Positions 16,263-24,567 of a stretch of DNA of 64,000 nt are shown here, in pieces. The notes beneath the pieces are model-generated. The model ran no database searches and had not been told where the DNA came from. It saw only the letters and a list, made by a program, of their open reading frames with translations. Location of the stretch: contig BPKG01000005.1 in assembly GCA_026005015.1 (NCBI GenBank), positions 160,836-224,835 of the forward strand, written 5' to 3'. The translations under genes were made by a program, and so were the position numbers. The stretch is from Burkholderiales bacterium (GTDB lineage: Bacteria; Pseudomonadota; Gammaproteobacteria; Burkholderiales; UBA6910). Position 1 is the stretch's first letter. Each line of letters begins with the position of its first letter.

Positions 16263-17309
16263 TCAATCGATCCACAAGGGTCCCCGCTCCCGGGCCAGCC
16301 GCCAGGGAGCGCCGGGACGCTCGCGGCACAGGCCGAAAACGAAGGAGGGCACCCGCCCTGGCAAGGTGAAGCGCAGGTCCACGAACCAGACGCACTGGGC
16401 TTCGCCGTCCTGGTCGATGCGATGGAGGGCGGGAAAGCGAGCGAAAGCGCGGAAATTCCGGAACGCCTCTTGCGCCCACGCCTCCCGGGCGAGGGCGCTT
16501 TCCCGGGCGTCGGAACCGAAACGCGGGTGCACGCGCCACTGGGGCGCCAGTCGGTATGCCGACGCCATGGGGGCGTAGCGATCCATCCCGGGTATCCGTT
16601 CCACCAGGCTGGGCCCGGGCAGCAGGTCCACCAGGGCCTCGTGGTAAGTCTCGCCGTGGCTCACGATCACCTTCCAGTGGAAGGGCGAAAAGGGCTGGGG
16701 CAGGGCGTGGGGTGTGGCGCTGACGAGCCCCAGGGTCTGGGCGTACGCCGCGCCGATGTCCGCCGCCCGCTGATGGAGCGCCGCCAGGAAGGCCACGTAG
16801 CCGGCCAGGGCGAGCAGACCGAAGGCCGCCGCGGCCCGGCCCCGGGCCGGCAGCAACCACGCGGCGGCGAGCCCCGCCGCGATGATCCCGGTGAAGTACG
16901 GGTCGATCACGAAGGCGAGGGAAAGCGCCGCGCGCCAGCCGGAGACCGGGGCGAAGAGCTGGGTGCCGTAGGCGGTGATCACGTCTCCCGCGATGTGGAT
17001 GCCGATGCCCAGGGCCGCCGGCCCGTAGAAAAGCCGCCAGGGCCGGTCGCACACCCGGCCTGCAACGAGGGCGATGAGAAGCGCCCATAGAGGCAGCAAC
17101 AGGAGGGAGTGGGTGACGCCCTGATGGACGCGGCCCAGGTACCACAAGGTGTCCACCGCCCGCAGGGCGAAGTCGCCGTCGGGAAACGCGCCGGCGGTGA
17201 ACCCCACCGCCATGCGCTGGCGCAGGCTCGGCGCGCCGGGGGAAGGGTGGGCAGGCGCGGTGGCGCGGGCCAGCAGCGCCCCGCTCAAGGCGTGGGTCAG
17301 GGTGTCCAC
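16263..17309 (-). CDS. YdjM-family membrane protein (metal-dependent hydrolase-like)
   Basis: A 348-residue protein of the YdjM/DUF457 type. It starts with the diagnostic DTLTHALSGALLAR and has GFTAGAFPDGDF, HQGVTHSLLLLPLWAL and GIGIHIAGDVITAYG, whose conserved His/Asp residues are the basis for the metal-dependent hydrolase name; four to five membrane helices cover residues 70-180. A soluble C-terminal half follows. GTG at 17309 is chosen because family members begin at the DTLTHA motif. The TetR gene ends 20 bp upstream, so the two probably form an operon. Function is not established. Confidence 0.82.
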   Translation of the reverse strand: MDTLTHALSGALLARATAPAHPSPGAPSLRQRMAVGFTAGAFPDGDFALRAVDTLWYLGRVHQGVTHSLLLLPLWALLIALVAGRVCDRPWRLFYGPAALGIGIHIAGDVITAYGTQLFAPVSGWRAALSLAFVIDPYFTGIIAAGLAAAWLLPARGRAAAAFGLLALAGYVAFLAALHQRAADIGAAYAQTLGLVSATPHALPQPFSPFHWKVIVSHGETYHEALVDLLPGPSLVERIPGMDRYAPMASAYRLAPQWRVHPRFGSDARESALAREAWAQEAFRNFRAFARFPALHRIDQDGEAQCVWFVDLRFTLPGRVPSFVFGLCRERPGAPWRLARERGPLWID

Positions 17310-17329
17310 CGGCGCCCGAGGAAGCTCGA

Positions 17330-17968
17330 CTACGGAGAGGGTTCGGTGCGGACGGCCTCGCCCGGTGTCTCCCTGGGCGGCGTCGGGCGGGCGAACACCC
17401 AGGAGGGCAGTCCCTCGGCCGCGGTCAGCAAGCGGTCCAGGAAACGGCTGGTGGAGGCCGAGTTCGCCGAGTCGTCGTGCATCCAGTAGAAGAAGGTGGC
17501 GAGGTAGATGCTCGTGGTCACGGTCTCCTCCAGCGCCCGGCTGAGGTAAGCGGCCTCCCGCCGGGCCCCCTCCCGGATCCACTGGACGGTACGGCTCACC
17601 CGCAGCAGTCCCCGCACCTGGATGTGCACGTGGCCGGGTTCCAGCTTTCCATAGATGATCTGTCGGGTCACCCGGCGGTGGGGCGCCAAGGCCCCGAGCC
17701 AGGCCATGATCAGCCGGTGCAGGCGCTCCCGCGGGGGAAGCGCCTGGATCTCGGCCCGAGCCGCGGCCCGCAGCATGGCCGCGTCCGCCCGGTCGAACCA
17801 GGCCTCGGCCACGTCTTCCTTTTCGCGAAAGTGCTGGCGCACCTCGTCCAGGGTGATGCCCAGCTCAGCGGCCACGTCGAACAGGCGCACGCGCTCCCAG
17901 GCGCTTCCCTCCGCCAGAGCGAGGGCGGTATCGACGATACGCTCCCGCAGATCGGACGGGTTTTCCAT
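17330..17968 (-). CDS. TetR-family transcriptional regulator
   Basis: A 212-residue TetR-type regulator. The N-terminal DNA-binding domain (residues about 5-55: RERIVDTALALAEG, then FDVAAELGITLDEVRQHF as the helix-turn-helix) is clear; the C-terminal domain is private, with an aromatic WMHDDSANSASTSRFLDRLL tail seen in a TetR subgroup in which it is poorly studied. ATG at 17968 starts just before the first helix. The downstream YdjM-like gene is 20 bp away, so a membrane-related role is possible. Ligand unknown. Confidence 0.87.
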   Translation of the reverse strand: MENPSDLRERIVDTALALAEGSAWERVRLFDVAAELGITLDEVRQHFREKEDVAEAWFDRADAAMLRAAARAEIQALPPRERLHRLIMAWLGALAPHRRVTRQIIYGKLEPGHVHIQVRGLLRVSRTVQWIREGARREAAYLSRALEETVTTSIYLATFFYWMHDDSANSASTSRFLDRLLTAAEGLPSWVFARPTPPRETPGEAVRTEPSP

Positions 17969-18307
17969 TTCGGCCTCCAGCGTTGCAAGACGAGGGATAC
18001 GGTCCTTTCTTAGGATACGCTTCTCCCGCAGGCGGGGATGAAGGAAAAATGGCGCGGCTCGCTCCGGCGCCCGTGCCTGCGATGGGCAGGCGCGGGCGCT
18101 CCTCGGGCGGCCCCGGGCATCCAGCGTGTTCCCCGCGCCGATCCGGCCCGTGCTGTCCGCCCCGACGCGGGAGGTGGCTTCCCGACTCCAGCGCGCCCTG
18201 GACGGGCGCGGCATCGGGGCTCAGGCCTGGGCCATCGTTGCCCGGGTGCGGGAGCGGGACGGCGCGGGGCTGCCCATGGCCATCTGGTACTAGCCCGGAT
18301 ATTCCTG
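17969..18307. other. Spacer left of the infA leader
   Basis: Holds the promoter region of the TetR gene (minus) and little else. An open frame without a good start, 18038-18294 on the plus strand, ends in LPMAIWY and stays open for about 85 codons; it has protein-like composition (EVASRLQRALDGRG) but no ribosome-binding site, and I do not annotate it as a gene. Confidence 0.4.
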
Positions 18308-18313
18308 TATAAT
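18308..18313 (+). promoter_or_regulatory. Promoter -10 element for the infA leader transcript
   Basis: TATAAT, a perfect -10 hexamer, in an AT-rich island of GC-rich DNA, directly upstream of the leader hairpin and the small ORF plus infA. The -35 region is weak, with no good TTGACA at 16-18 bp. Confidence 0.5.
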
Positions 18314-18351
18314 TATCCACTCGTTAGGTGTGCGATAAGCACTCTCATAAG

Positions 18352-18406
18352 AGCCCCCTACCGGTTGACCCTCGGGGTTGACGTTGGTCGGGGGCTTTGC
18401 GTTTTT
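18352..18406 (+). promoter_or_regulatory. Terminator-like leader hairpin (candidate attenuator)
   Basis: AGCCCCC at 18352-18358 pairs with GGGGGCT at 18390-18396, followed by TTGCGTTTTT. Within the loop a shorter ACCCTCGGGGT stem can form. It lies between a TATAAT box and the ribosome-binding site of the small ORF, so it either terminates a short RNA or attenuates infA expression. No leader peptide is obvious. Confidence 0.5.
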
Positions 18407-18433
18407 GAACCCGCCGCAGAAGGAGGCACCCTC

Positions 18434-18589
18434 ATGGCCCGAACCTTAACCCCCGAAGAAGCCGCGACGATGATCATCCGGCGCCGTTTGCAGCAAGTTG
18501 AGGAGCGCAAGCATTCCCAGCAGCGCAAGGAGGCGGGGAAGCAGGCGCGGCGGGTCCCCGGTTCCCAGTCTTCCCGCTCCGGGCGTTGA
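18434..18589 (+). CDS. Small basic protein of unknown function
   Basis: A 51-residue, strongly basic, hydrophilic protein ([21 protein letters not shown] then a Lys/Arg/Gln-rich tail). The start is well supported: AGAAGGAGG lies 9 bp upstream of ATG 18434. It is followed 73 bp later by infA and shares its leader, so it may be a translation- or RNA-associated protein. I do not recognise a family. Confidence 0.6.
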   Translation: MARTLTPEEAATMIIRRRLQQVEERKHSQQRKEAGKQARRVPGSQSSRSGR

Positions 18590-18662
18590 GCCACCCTTGT
18601 CCCCGGCTTTGGCGCCGGCCTTGGCGCGCGTCTGGCACCTTTTGAGCGAAGGAGATTTCCCC

Positions 18663-18911
18663 ATGGCAAAGGAAGAATTGTTGGAAGTGGAGGGCGTGGT
18701 GAGCGAAGTGCTGCCCAACACCCAGTTCCGGGTCACCCTGGACAACGGGGTCGACGTGGTGGCCTACGCCTCGGGCAAGATGCGCAAGTTCCGCATCCGC
18801 ATCACCCGGGGCGATCGGGTCACGGTGGAGATGTCGCCCTACGACCTGACCAAGGCCCGCATCAACTTCCGTCACCGGGAGGGAGGCGCCCCCGCCCGGA
18901 CGCCGGTTTAA
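18663..18911 (+). CDS. infA: Translation initiation factor IF-1
   Basis: An 82-residue IF-1, the S1-like OB-fold factor that binds the 30S A site during initiation. The sequence follows the family closely ([55 protein letters not shown]) with a short C-terminal tail of about ten residues beyond the usual end. GAAGGAG precedes ATG 18663. Many betaproteobacteria carry a second infA outside the ribosomal-protein cluster; this copy, apart from ribosomal genes, is probably that one. Confidence 0.95.
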   Translation: MAKEELLEVEGVVSEVLPNTQFRVTLDNGVDVVAYASGKMRKFRIRITRGDRVTVEMSPYDLTKARINFRHREGGAPARTPV

Positions 18912-18938
18912 CAGGCTCCAAGCCGCTCGTCGTTTTCT

Positions 18939-18960
18939 CGCCGCCGGAGGTCCGGCGGCG
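18939..18960. terminator. Strong hairpin downstream of infA
   Basis: CGCCGCCGG and CCGGCGGCG form a perfect 9-bp stem with an AGGT loop, 27 bp after the infA stop. There is no T-run behind it, so it may act as an RNA-end stabiliser or a weak terminator. Confidence 0.45.
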
Positions 18961-19034
18961 TATCCTTACCTGCCCCCATCTCGGTACACTTATCGGCGCT
19001 GCGCCCGCCGGCGTCGGCGGGGCAGGGAGCGTCC

Positions 19035-19571
19035 ATGAGCAAGCTTTCCCACGTGGGCCACGCCGACCAGATCCTGATCGAGATGGCGGCGCTCACGGTC
19101 ATCTTCGGGCTGGCCATCGCGAGCTTCGGCATCGGGATGGCAAGGCCCGTTTCCCCTCCCGTGAAGCCCCCGGCCTCTTCCTCGCCGCCGGCGCCGAGGG
19201 TGGCGTCCCATCCGGCCGGCCATGCGTGCGAGGAGCGCGCCGGCGACGTGGGGCAACTGATGGGCTGCCTCCAGGCCGCCCTGGGGCAAGAGCAGGCCGC
19301 CCTCCAGAACGCCTACGCCCACTTGAGCCGTCTCGCTCCGGACGCGGGACAGGCGCTGGAACGTTCCCAGAAGACCTGGTCCGATTACGTGCGCGCCGAC
19401 TGCGAGTTGCAGGCGGCGCCCTTCGCTGGAACGGAAGTGCAGCGGGCCATGCACCTCAACTGCGAATACGTGCGGACGGCGGCCCGGGTCCGGGCGCTGG
19501 AGGCGCTGGCCGCGGAGCTGGCCCAGCCCGCCGCCGGGAGCGGCGCACCCGGGAAGGACGCGCGCCGTTAG
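19035..19571 (+). CDS. LprI-like (DUF1311) membrane-anchored protein
   Basis: A 178-residue protein with an N-terminal membrane anchor (residues about 16-36, MAALTVIFGLAIASFGIGMA), a Pro/Ser-rich linker, and a periplasmic domain with the lysozyme-inhibitor LprI N-terminal (DUF1311) pattern: CLQAALGQEQAALQNAYAHL, SQKTWSDYVRADCELQ and a third Cys in HLNCEYV. Related proteins inhibit lysozyme or bind cell-wall ligands, but many DUF1311 proteins have no known role. Start ATG 19035 gives a short cytoplasmic tail. No operon partner. Confidence 0.75.
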   Translation: MSKLSHVGHADQILIEMAALTVIFGLAIASFGIGMARPVSPPVKPPASSSPPAPRVASHPAGHACEERAGDVGQLMGCLQAALGQEQAALQNAYAHLSRLAPDAGQALERSQKTWSDYVRADCELQAAPFAGTEVQRAMHLNCEYVRTAARVRALEALAAELAQPAAGSGAPGKDARR

Positions 19572-19635
19572 GACATTCTCAGGCGGCGACCACCGACACG
19601 CCGCTTCGCGCGAAGGCCGCTTGTTTCGGCGTCAG

Positions 19636-20664
19636 CTAGAAAGCCTGGTCGCCGCCTGCGCGGGGGTTCGGCGCGGTCTGTTTGGCGTTCAGGGAAGCGG
19701 CCACTCTTGCCCCCGCTCGTCGATCAACACCGCCTCCTGGCGCTCCGGCTGCCCGCGCCTGGCGCGGATTTCGATCCCCTTGGGCTCCCGGGGCGGCTGG
19801 GGCTTGCGCCCTCGCCTGGGCCTCCTCTTCCCGGCGCAGGCGCTCGATGGCGGCGAGATAGTCCCGTTTCGCCTCCGGCGTGAGGTGGCCCAGGGCTTCG
19901 TTGAGCCGCATTTCCGAGAGCAGGGATTCGATCCGGGGCGACACCGGCGCGGAGCGCACCGGCGCGCCGAAGCTGCCGGCAGGCCGCCGCGCCGCCTGGG
20001 CGAAGCGCTCCGGCCCCGCCACCAGCCGGGCGATGCCCAGGTGCCCGTGGCGCATGGCCCACGCGAGGGCATCCTCGCCCCGCTCGTTGACCGCTTGAGT
20101 GTCGGCGCCGCGCTCGACCAGCAGGCGGGCGAGCCCCTCGCGCCCTTCCCGGGCGGCCATCATCAGCACGGTGGAGCCGTTGGGCGCCCGGGCGTTCACG
20201 TCCGCGCCCCGCTCGATGAGTAGCCTGGCCACTGCCTCGTGGCCGGCGAACACCGCGTAGTGGAGGGCCGACCATTCGTGCCCCTCCCGGTTGACCCGGG
20301 CGCCCCGGTCCAGCAACCACCGCACCGCCTCCAGCCGGCCTTTCCAGGCGGCGTGCATCAGGGCCTGCTCGCCGAACCGGTTGGTCTTATGAAGGTCGGC
20401 GCCCCGGGACAGGAACAGGGCCATCATGGGGATGTTGCCCTCCCAGGCGGCGATCATGAGCCCGGTGCCGATGCGGTCGGCCATGAAGTCCGGTGGGAGC
20501 CCCGCGTCCAGCCAGGCGGAGGCCGCGCGCAGATCGCCCATTTCGATGGTCACGCCGAAGCGCGCCGGATCGGGCAGCTCCACCGCCCTAGAGGGGCCGC
20601 CGGCCAACAGGGCGGCCACCGCTGCGGCGGCGAGCCAGTTGACTGCGCGCTCAGGCAAAATCAT
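19636..20664 (-). CDS. Secreted ankyrin-repeat protein
   Basis: A 342-residue protein with a signal peptide (residues 1-27, AAAAVAALLAGGPSRAVE) and about five consecutive ankyrin repeats from residue 35 to 210 (for example GTGLMIAAWEGNIPMMALFL, GEQALMHAAWKGRLEAVRWL, WSALHYAVFAGHEAVARLL). The C-terminal 110 residues are a charged Ala/Arg-rich tail. Such periplasmic ankyrin proteins are common in betaproteobacteria and are thought to bind protein partners; the partner is unknown. Convergent with the DUF1311 gene; divergent from the TonB-like gene. Confidence 0.85.
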   Translation of the reverse strand: MILPERAVNWLAAAAVAALLAGGPSRAVELPDPARFGVTIEMGDLRAASAWLDAGLPPDFMADRIGTGLMIAAWEGNIPMMALFLSRGADLHKTNRFGEQALMHAAWKGRLEAVRWLLDRGARVNREGHEWSALHYAVFAGHEAVARLLIERGADVNARAPNGSTVLMMAAREGREGLARLLVERGADTQAVNERGEDALAWAMRHGHLGIARLVAGPERFAQAARRPAGSFGAPVRSAPVSPRIESLLSEMRLNEALGHLTPEAKRDYLAAIERLRREEEAQARAQAPAAPGAQGDRNPRQARAAGAPGGGVDRRAGARVAASLNAKQTAPNPRAGGDQAF

Positions 20665-20796
20665 CCGGGGCTTGCCATCCGGTGGGAAAGGTCTCCATAG
20701 TCGGGAAATGATGCCCGATTGTCAAAATGCGGTGGTAGGGCTCGCCCCGCGAATTCCACGGCGCCCCGGTGTGCCGGATCGGCTGGGGAGGGGCTG

Positions 20797-21357
20797 ATGG
20801 ATCGTCCCTGGGCGACGTTCGGCTGGGCGCTGGGGGCATCGGCCGCGCTCCATGCTCTGGTGCTGGCGAGCCTCGACCCGGCCCAGGTGGGCGCCGGGGG
20901 AAGGTCCATGGCGCACGCTCCGGTCCTGACGGCCTGGCTCGAGCCCTTTCCCGAGACCGGCCCCCGGTCCCAAGAGCGCCCGGACCCGCTGAGGCCGCCG
21001 GGAGCGAAGCCGCCCCGGAAGACCGCTCCCCAACCGCAGCACCCCCAGCCTTCCAGGGGAGAAGGGCAGATGCAGGTCGAACCCCTTCCGGCGGCGCAAC
21101 TGGCCGAGACCCTGGAGCGGCTGTCGGAGGTGCTGCTCTACCCGCCGGAAGCCCTGCGGCTGGGGCTAGAAGGGGAGGTGGTGCTCCTCCTGGAGCTGGG
21201 GGAAGGCGGGCGCATCGTGGAGGCGTCGGTCGCCAGCAGCTCGGGGCACGCCCTGCTGGATCAGGCGGCGCTCAAGGCCGTCGCCCGGCTTGGCGCCTTG
21301 AGCCCCGCATCGGCGGGCAAGGCCATCCTCCTGCCGGTGCGGTTTAGAATTTTGTGA
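20797..21357 (+). CDS. TonB-family energy transducer
   Basis: A 186-residue TonB-like protein: N-terminal membrane anchor (FGWALGASAALHALVLASL), a Pro-rich periplasmic spacer (PRSQERPDPLRPPGAKPP) and a C-terminal TonB domain (YPPEALRLGLEGEVVLLLELGEGG, then ASSSGHALLDQAAL). TonB proteins carry proton-motive-force energy from ExbB/ExbD to outer-membrane receptors; no exbBD or receptor gene lies nearby, so it may serve another function such as motility or a private system. ATG 20797 immediately precedes the anchor. Confidence 0.8.
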   Translation: MDRPWATFGWALGASAALHALVLASLDPAQVGAGGRSMAHAPVLTAWLEPFPETGPRSQERPDPLRPPGAKPPRKTAPQPQHPQPSRGEGQMQVEPLPAAQLAETLERLSEVLLYPPEALRLGLEGEVVLLLELGEGGRIVEASVASSSGHALLDQAALKAVARLGALSPASAGKAILLPVRFRIL

Positions 21358-21652
21358 TTGGAGCGGAACGTGCCGCTCTTCGGCAACGCCCGGTTCGATC
21401 CGACGAAGGAAAGACAGGCGACCCCGAGGCTGGAGCAGATCGAGGCCATGGATGCCCTGGTGCGGGCGGGCATTCGTCCGGTCCACCTGGCCATCGCCTT
21501 CGTGCGCAACCGCGTCCACCATCCTCGGGGCCACGAGGATCGACCAGCTCAAGGAAGAGCTGGCCGCCGCCGAAGCGAGATTGGATGAGAATCTGCTGGC
21601 GCAGATCGACTTCATCCACCGTCGCTACACCAGCCCGGCGGCGGGGCTCTGA
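21358..21652 (+). pseudogene. Aldo/keto reductase C-terminal fragment
   Basis: About 95 residues of the C-terminal end of an aldo/keto reductase remain: GNARFDP and EQIEAMDALVRAGIRPVHLA in one frame, then a shift near 21511 to ASTILGATRIDQLKEEL and IDFIHRRYTSP, which is the family's usual last helix. The N-terminal 240 residues with the catalytic Tyr and barrel are absent. It directly abuts the TonB stop and another fragment, marking a deletion scar. Confidence 0.75.
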
Positions 21653-21678
21653 GCCGGAATCCCCTTCGCGCCCACCAC

Positions 21679-22008
21679 TTGGACGAGCTGAGCCTGCGGC
21701 AGTACGGCCGCAGCGAGATCGTGATCGAGCAACTGCTGGCGGAAGCGCCCGACGACGGCGAGCTCTGGTTCGCCAAGGGCGAGGTCTACCGGTTGCGGTG
21801 GGACGAGGGGGACGCCCAGCGAGCCCTCGCCGCCTACGAGCGCGCGGTGAACGCGGGCGGAGCGCCGCCCGAGGTGCACCGCTCCCTGGGTCTCGTCGCC
21901 CTCAAGACCGGCGACCGGGCGCAGGCGAAACAGGCGTTCGAGACCTACTTGCGCGTGAAGCGCGATGCCCCGGACCGGGAAGCGATCCACACGCTCCTTG
22001 CCCAGTGA
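21679..22008 (+). pseudogene. TPR-protein C-terminal fragment
   Basis: A 109-codon frame opening at TTG with no ribosome-binding site. Its content is a tetratricopeptide-type sequence (EIVIEQLLAEAPDDGELWFAKGE, ALAAYERAVNAGGAPPEVHR, ALKTGDRAQAKQAFETYL) and resembles the C-terminal repeats of larger TPR or M48-peptidase proteins. I interpret it as the tail of a longer gene whose front was deleted together with that of the reductase; it might still be expressed as a short TPR protein. Confidence 0.55.
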
Positions 22009-22015
22009 GGCGGCT

Positions 22016-22345
22016 ATGAAGACCCACAGCATCCTGCTGGTCGCGGCACTGGCCGTGGCCGGCTGCGCCGCTGCTCCCTATACGCTGGTGCCGGTCGAGC
22101 GCCAGGTGGTGGGCGGCGGAATTTCCACCGAGCCCGGTTCGGCCTGGAACCGCGTCAACCATGTCCTCTACGAGGGCAAGCTCGACGTCTGGACCCTCGA
22201 TGGGATGACGCTCAATTCCCTCATGTGCTTGGCGTATGGGCTGCTTGAGCGCCGCCCGGCGTTCGATGCGTACGACGCCCTCTGCACTGCCCGGCCGGCA
22301 TTCGCGCGCGCGTCGGCGATCGACGGGGAAGCCGCGACGCCTTGA
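22016..22345 (+). CDS. Small lipoprotein, probably truncated
   Basis: A 109-residue protein with a lipoprotein signal (residues 1-18, lipobox AVAGC, lipidation at the Cys near residue 18). The mature front (VERQVVGGGISTEPGSAWNRV, WTLDGMTLNSL) is typical of a family of lipoproteins encoded next to TPR/peptidase genes, but the expected central domain is lost: after about residue 70 it passes into an unrelated-looking tail. I consider it a truncated remnant that may still be exported. Confidence 0.5.
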   Translation: MKTHSILLVAALAVAGCAAAPYTLVPVERQVVGGGISTEPGSAWNRVNHVLYEGKLDVWTLDGMTLNSLMCLAYGLLERRPAFDAYDALCTARPAFARASAIDGEAATP

Positions 22346-22358
22346 GGGCCCGCTCGGC

Positions 22359-24335
22359 TCACGGGGCCCGGGCGGGGACGGGACGGGATTGCGCGCCGGT
22401 GGGCTCGGCGCGCGAGGCGTGGCGCCACCACAGGGGCACCAGCGTCACGCCCAGGACCAGCGCCGCCGCCGCCACCGGCCATGGCACGGCGGGATGGGGC
22501 AGGAGCAGCCGTCCGGCGCCGTAGAGGCAGAGGAACAGGGAGCTTGCGGCGAGGAGCGCGGTCAGCCCGTCCCGCGCCAAAGCCCGCAGGGGGCGCGACG
22601 GGTCGTCCCCCACCTTGGCGGCGGTGGCGCGCCACCATCCGTGGGGCCGGACGCGGCGGTAGAAGGATTCGAGCATTTCGGGATCGGTAGGCGGTCCGAG
22701 GAACGCCGCCGCCACTGCCGCCGCCGTGGACGCGGCCGCCATGACGCCCAGGTTGAGGGCCTCGATCGCCAGCTCGTTGCCCGCGAACCAGCCCTCGGCG
22801 CGGGCCTGCCCCCCCAGGTGGAGCAGCAGAGGCGCCACCAGGAGGGAGACCGCCATGGCGGCGAGCTCCGACCAGAGATTGATCCGCTCCCACAGCCAGC
22901 GCAGCACCAAGACCGACCCGACCCCCGCGCCGAACAGGAGCGCGATTTGCCAGGCCTGCTGGATCGAGCTCAAGTTCACCATGACGACGAGGGCCAGGGC
23001 GATGACCAGCACGTTGGAGAGCCGGGCGACCAGAACCAGCTCTCGGTTCCCCGGCTCCCGCTTGAGCCAGGCGCGGCAGACGAGCCGCTGGTAGAGGTCG
23101 TTGCTCCAGTAGCTGGCGCCCCAGTTGAGATGGGTGTCCAGGGTGGAGGCGAGGGCGGCGAGCATGCCGGTCAACATGAGGCCCAGGGCGCCGCTGGGCA
23201 TCAGCTCGTGGATGCCCCGCACGAACATGAGCTCCCGCCGCGCCGCGAAGCCCGCTTCCGTCTTCGCACTCTCGTCGAAGGGGTACAGCACCAGGAGCCC
23301 CACGGCGATCACCAGCCACGGCAGGGAGCGCAGCAGGATCTGCAGCCAGGCGAAGACGATGCCGGCGAAGCGCGCCTCCCGCTCGTCGCGGCAGGCCATG
23401 GTCCGCTGGGCCAGGTAGCCCGTGCCGTCGCTGTTCACCTGGAACAGCCACTGCAGGCCGATGACGGCGAGGAAAGGCAGGAGAAGGGCGGGCCAGTCCG
23501 GGCCGCCCGTCCCCTCACCGGCGAAGCCCGGGGCGAAGGAGAGGATCCGGGCCGCCCGCTCTTCCCCGTAGAGGTGGACCAGACTCGGCACTAGGGCGCG
23601 AAGCCCCCCGGCCGCTTGCGCGATGAACCAGGCGAAGAGGAGGGTGCCGGCCAGGGCGACGGCGAATTGCACAATATCGGTCGCCACCACGCCGCGCAGG
23701 CCCCCGGTCGTGGCGTAGAGGGCGGTGAAGAGAAGGATCAGCGCGATGCTGATGATGTTGTTGGCCGCTGCCAGGTGCTGCGGGTAGGCGGGAGCACTGG
23801 AGGACAGTTTCGGTCCCAGGCCGGAGCGCAGGACGAAATCGGCGAGGGGATCGTAGAGCGCCGCGGGCAGCCACCGGTGCCAGGGCAGGAAGAGCTCGGT
23901 GATGCCGACGGCGGCGGCGAGCACCCAGGCGAGCACCACGCAGTTGAAGATCGTGCCGTAGTAGATCGCCTTGAACGTCCGCAGCAGCAGCGTCCCCCGG
24001 CCGCTGTAGCGGATCTCGGCCAGCTCGGCGTCGGTGAGTACCCCCGCCCGCTGCCAGAGGGCGGCGAAGACGAAGGCCATGAGCAGGAAGGCCAGGGCGT
24101 AGATCCACAGCCGCCAGAGCAGAAAGACGCCCCCCGTGGCCACCAGGCCCGCCACCAGCAGGGGCGTGTCGGCGGCGAACTGGGTCGCCGCCATGCTGGT
24201 TCCCGCTTGCCAGCCCTTCAGGCCTCGCCCGGCGAGGAAATACTCGTGCAGGTCGCGGGAAGCTTTGCGCCGGGCCGCGAACCCCGCCGCGATGGAGTAC
24301 CCCACGAATGCCAGAACGATGAACAGGTCGAGCAT
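22359..24335 (-). CDS. Sodium:solute symporter family transporter
   Basis: A 658-residue inner-membrane protein of the SSS family with about thirteen to fifteen helices. It starts with LFIVLAFVGYSIAAGFAARR and the EYFLAGRGLKGWQAGTSMAA motif, where Na+ and substrate sites form; NNIISIALILLFTALYATTGGLRGVVATDIVQ further on is equally typical, followed by MLAALASTLDTHLNWGASY. The C-terminal 90 residues are extended. Substrate is unpredictable: SSS members import sugars, amino acids, acetate and others. The gene stands alone with no clear regulator; the left neighbour is the fragment zone. Confidence 0.9.
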   Translation of the reverse strand: MLDLFIVLAFVGYSIAAGFAARRKASRDLHEYFLAGRGLKGWQAGTSMAATQFAADTPLLVAGLVATGGVFLLWRLWIYALAFLLMAFVFAALWQRAGVLTDAELAEIRYSGRGTLLLRTFKAIYYGTIFNCVVLAWVLAAAVGITELFLPWHRWLPAALYDPLADFVLRSGLGPKLSSSAPAYPQHLAAANNIISIALILLFTALYATTGGLRGVVATDIVQFAVALAGTLLFAWFIAQAAGGLRALVPSLVHLYGEERAARILSFAPGFAGEGTGGPDWPALLLPFLAVIGLQWLFQVNSDGTGYLAQRTMACRDEREARFAGIVFAWLQILLRSLPWLVIAVGLLVLYPFDESAKTEAGFAARRELMFVRGIHELMPSGALGLMLTGMLAALASTLDTHLNWGASYWSNDLYQRLVCRAWLKREPGNRELVLVARLSNVLVIALALVVMVNLSSIQQAWQIALLFGAGVGSVLVLRWLWERINLWSELAAMAVSLLVAPLLLHLGGQARAEGWFAGNELAIEALNLGVMAAASTAAAVAAAFLGPPTDPEMLESFYRRVRPHGWWRATAAKVGDDPSRPLRALARDGLTALLAASSLFLCLYGAGRLLLPHPAVPWPVAAAALVLGVTLVPLWWRHASRAEPTGAQSRPVPARAP

Positions 24336-24567
24336 GATGGCCCGGCGGACTGCCGGTCCGCCGCAAGGTTTCCCTCCGCTTGAAGCCCGGTCCGTGGGGA
24401 TTATCCCACGCCGCGCCCGGGAGGCCGGGACGGCCGGGGCTTCCGGCGGGCGCCGCCTTGCCAGCGTGGGGCAGACAAGCCATCATGCGCTCCTGCCGGC
24501 AGCGCGGGCCCGGCGGGTCGCGCGCCGCTTCCTGGACGGTACCTCTTTATAACCCTGGCATGTCCCC

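Noticed and set aside
18125..18294. Short open frame ending in LPMAIWY
   Set aside because: Protein-like composition but no start with a ribosome-binding site and no similarity noticed; kept only as a remark in the spacer entry.
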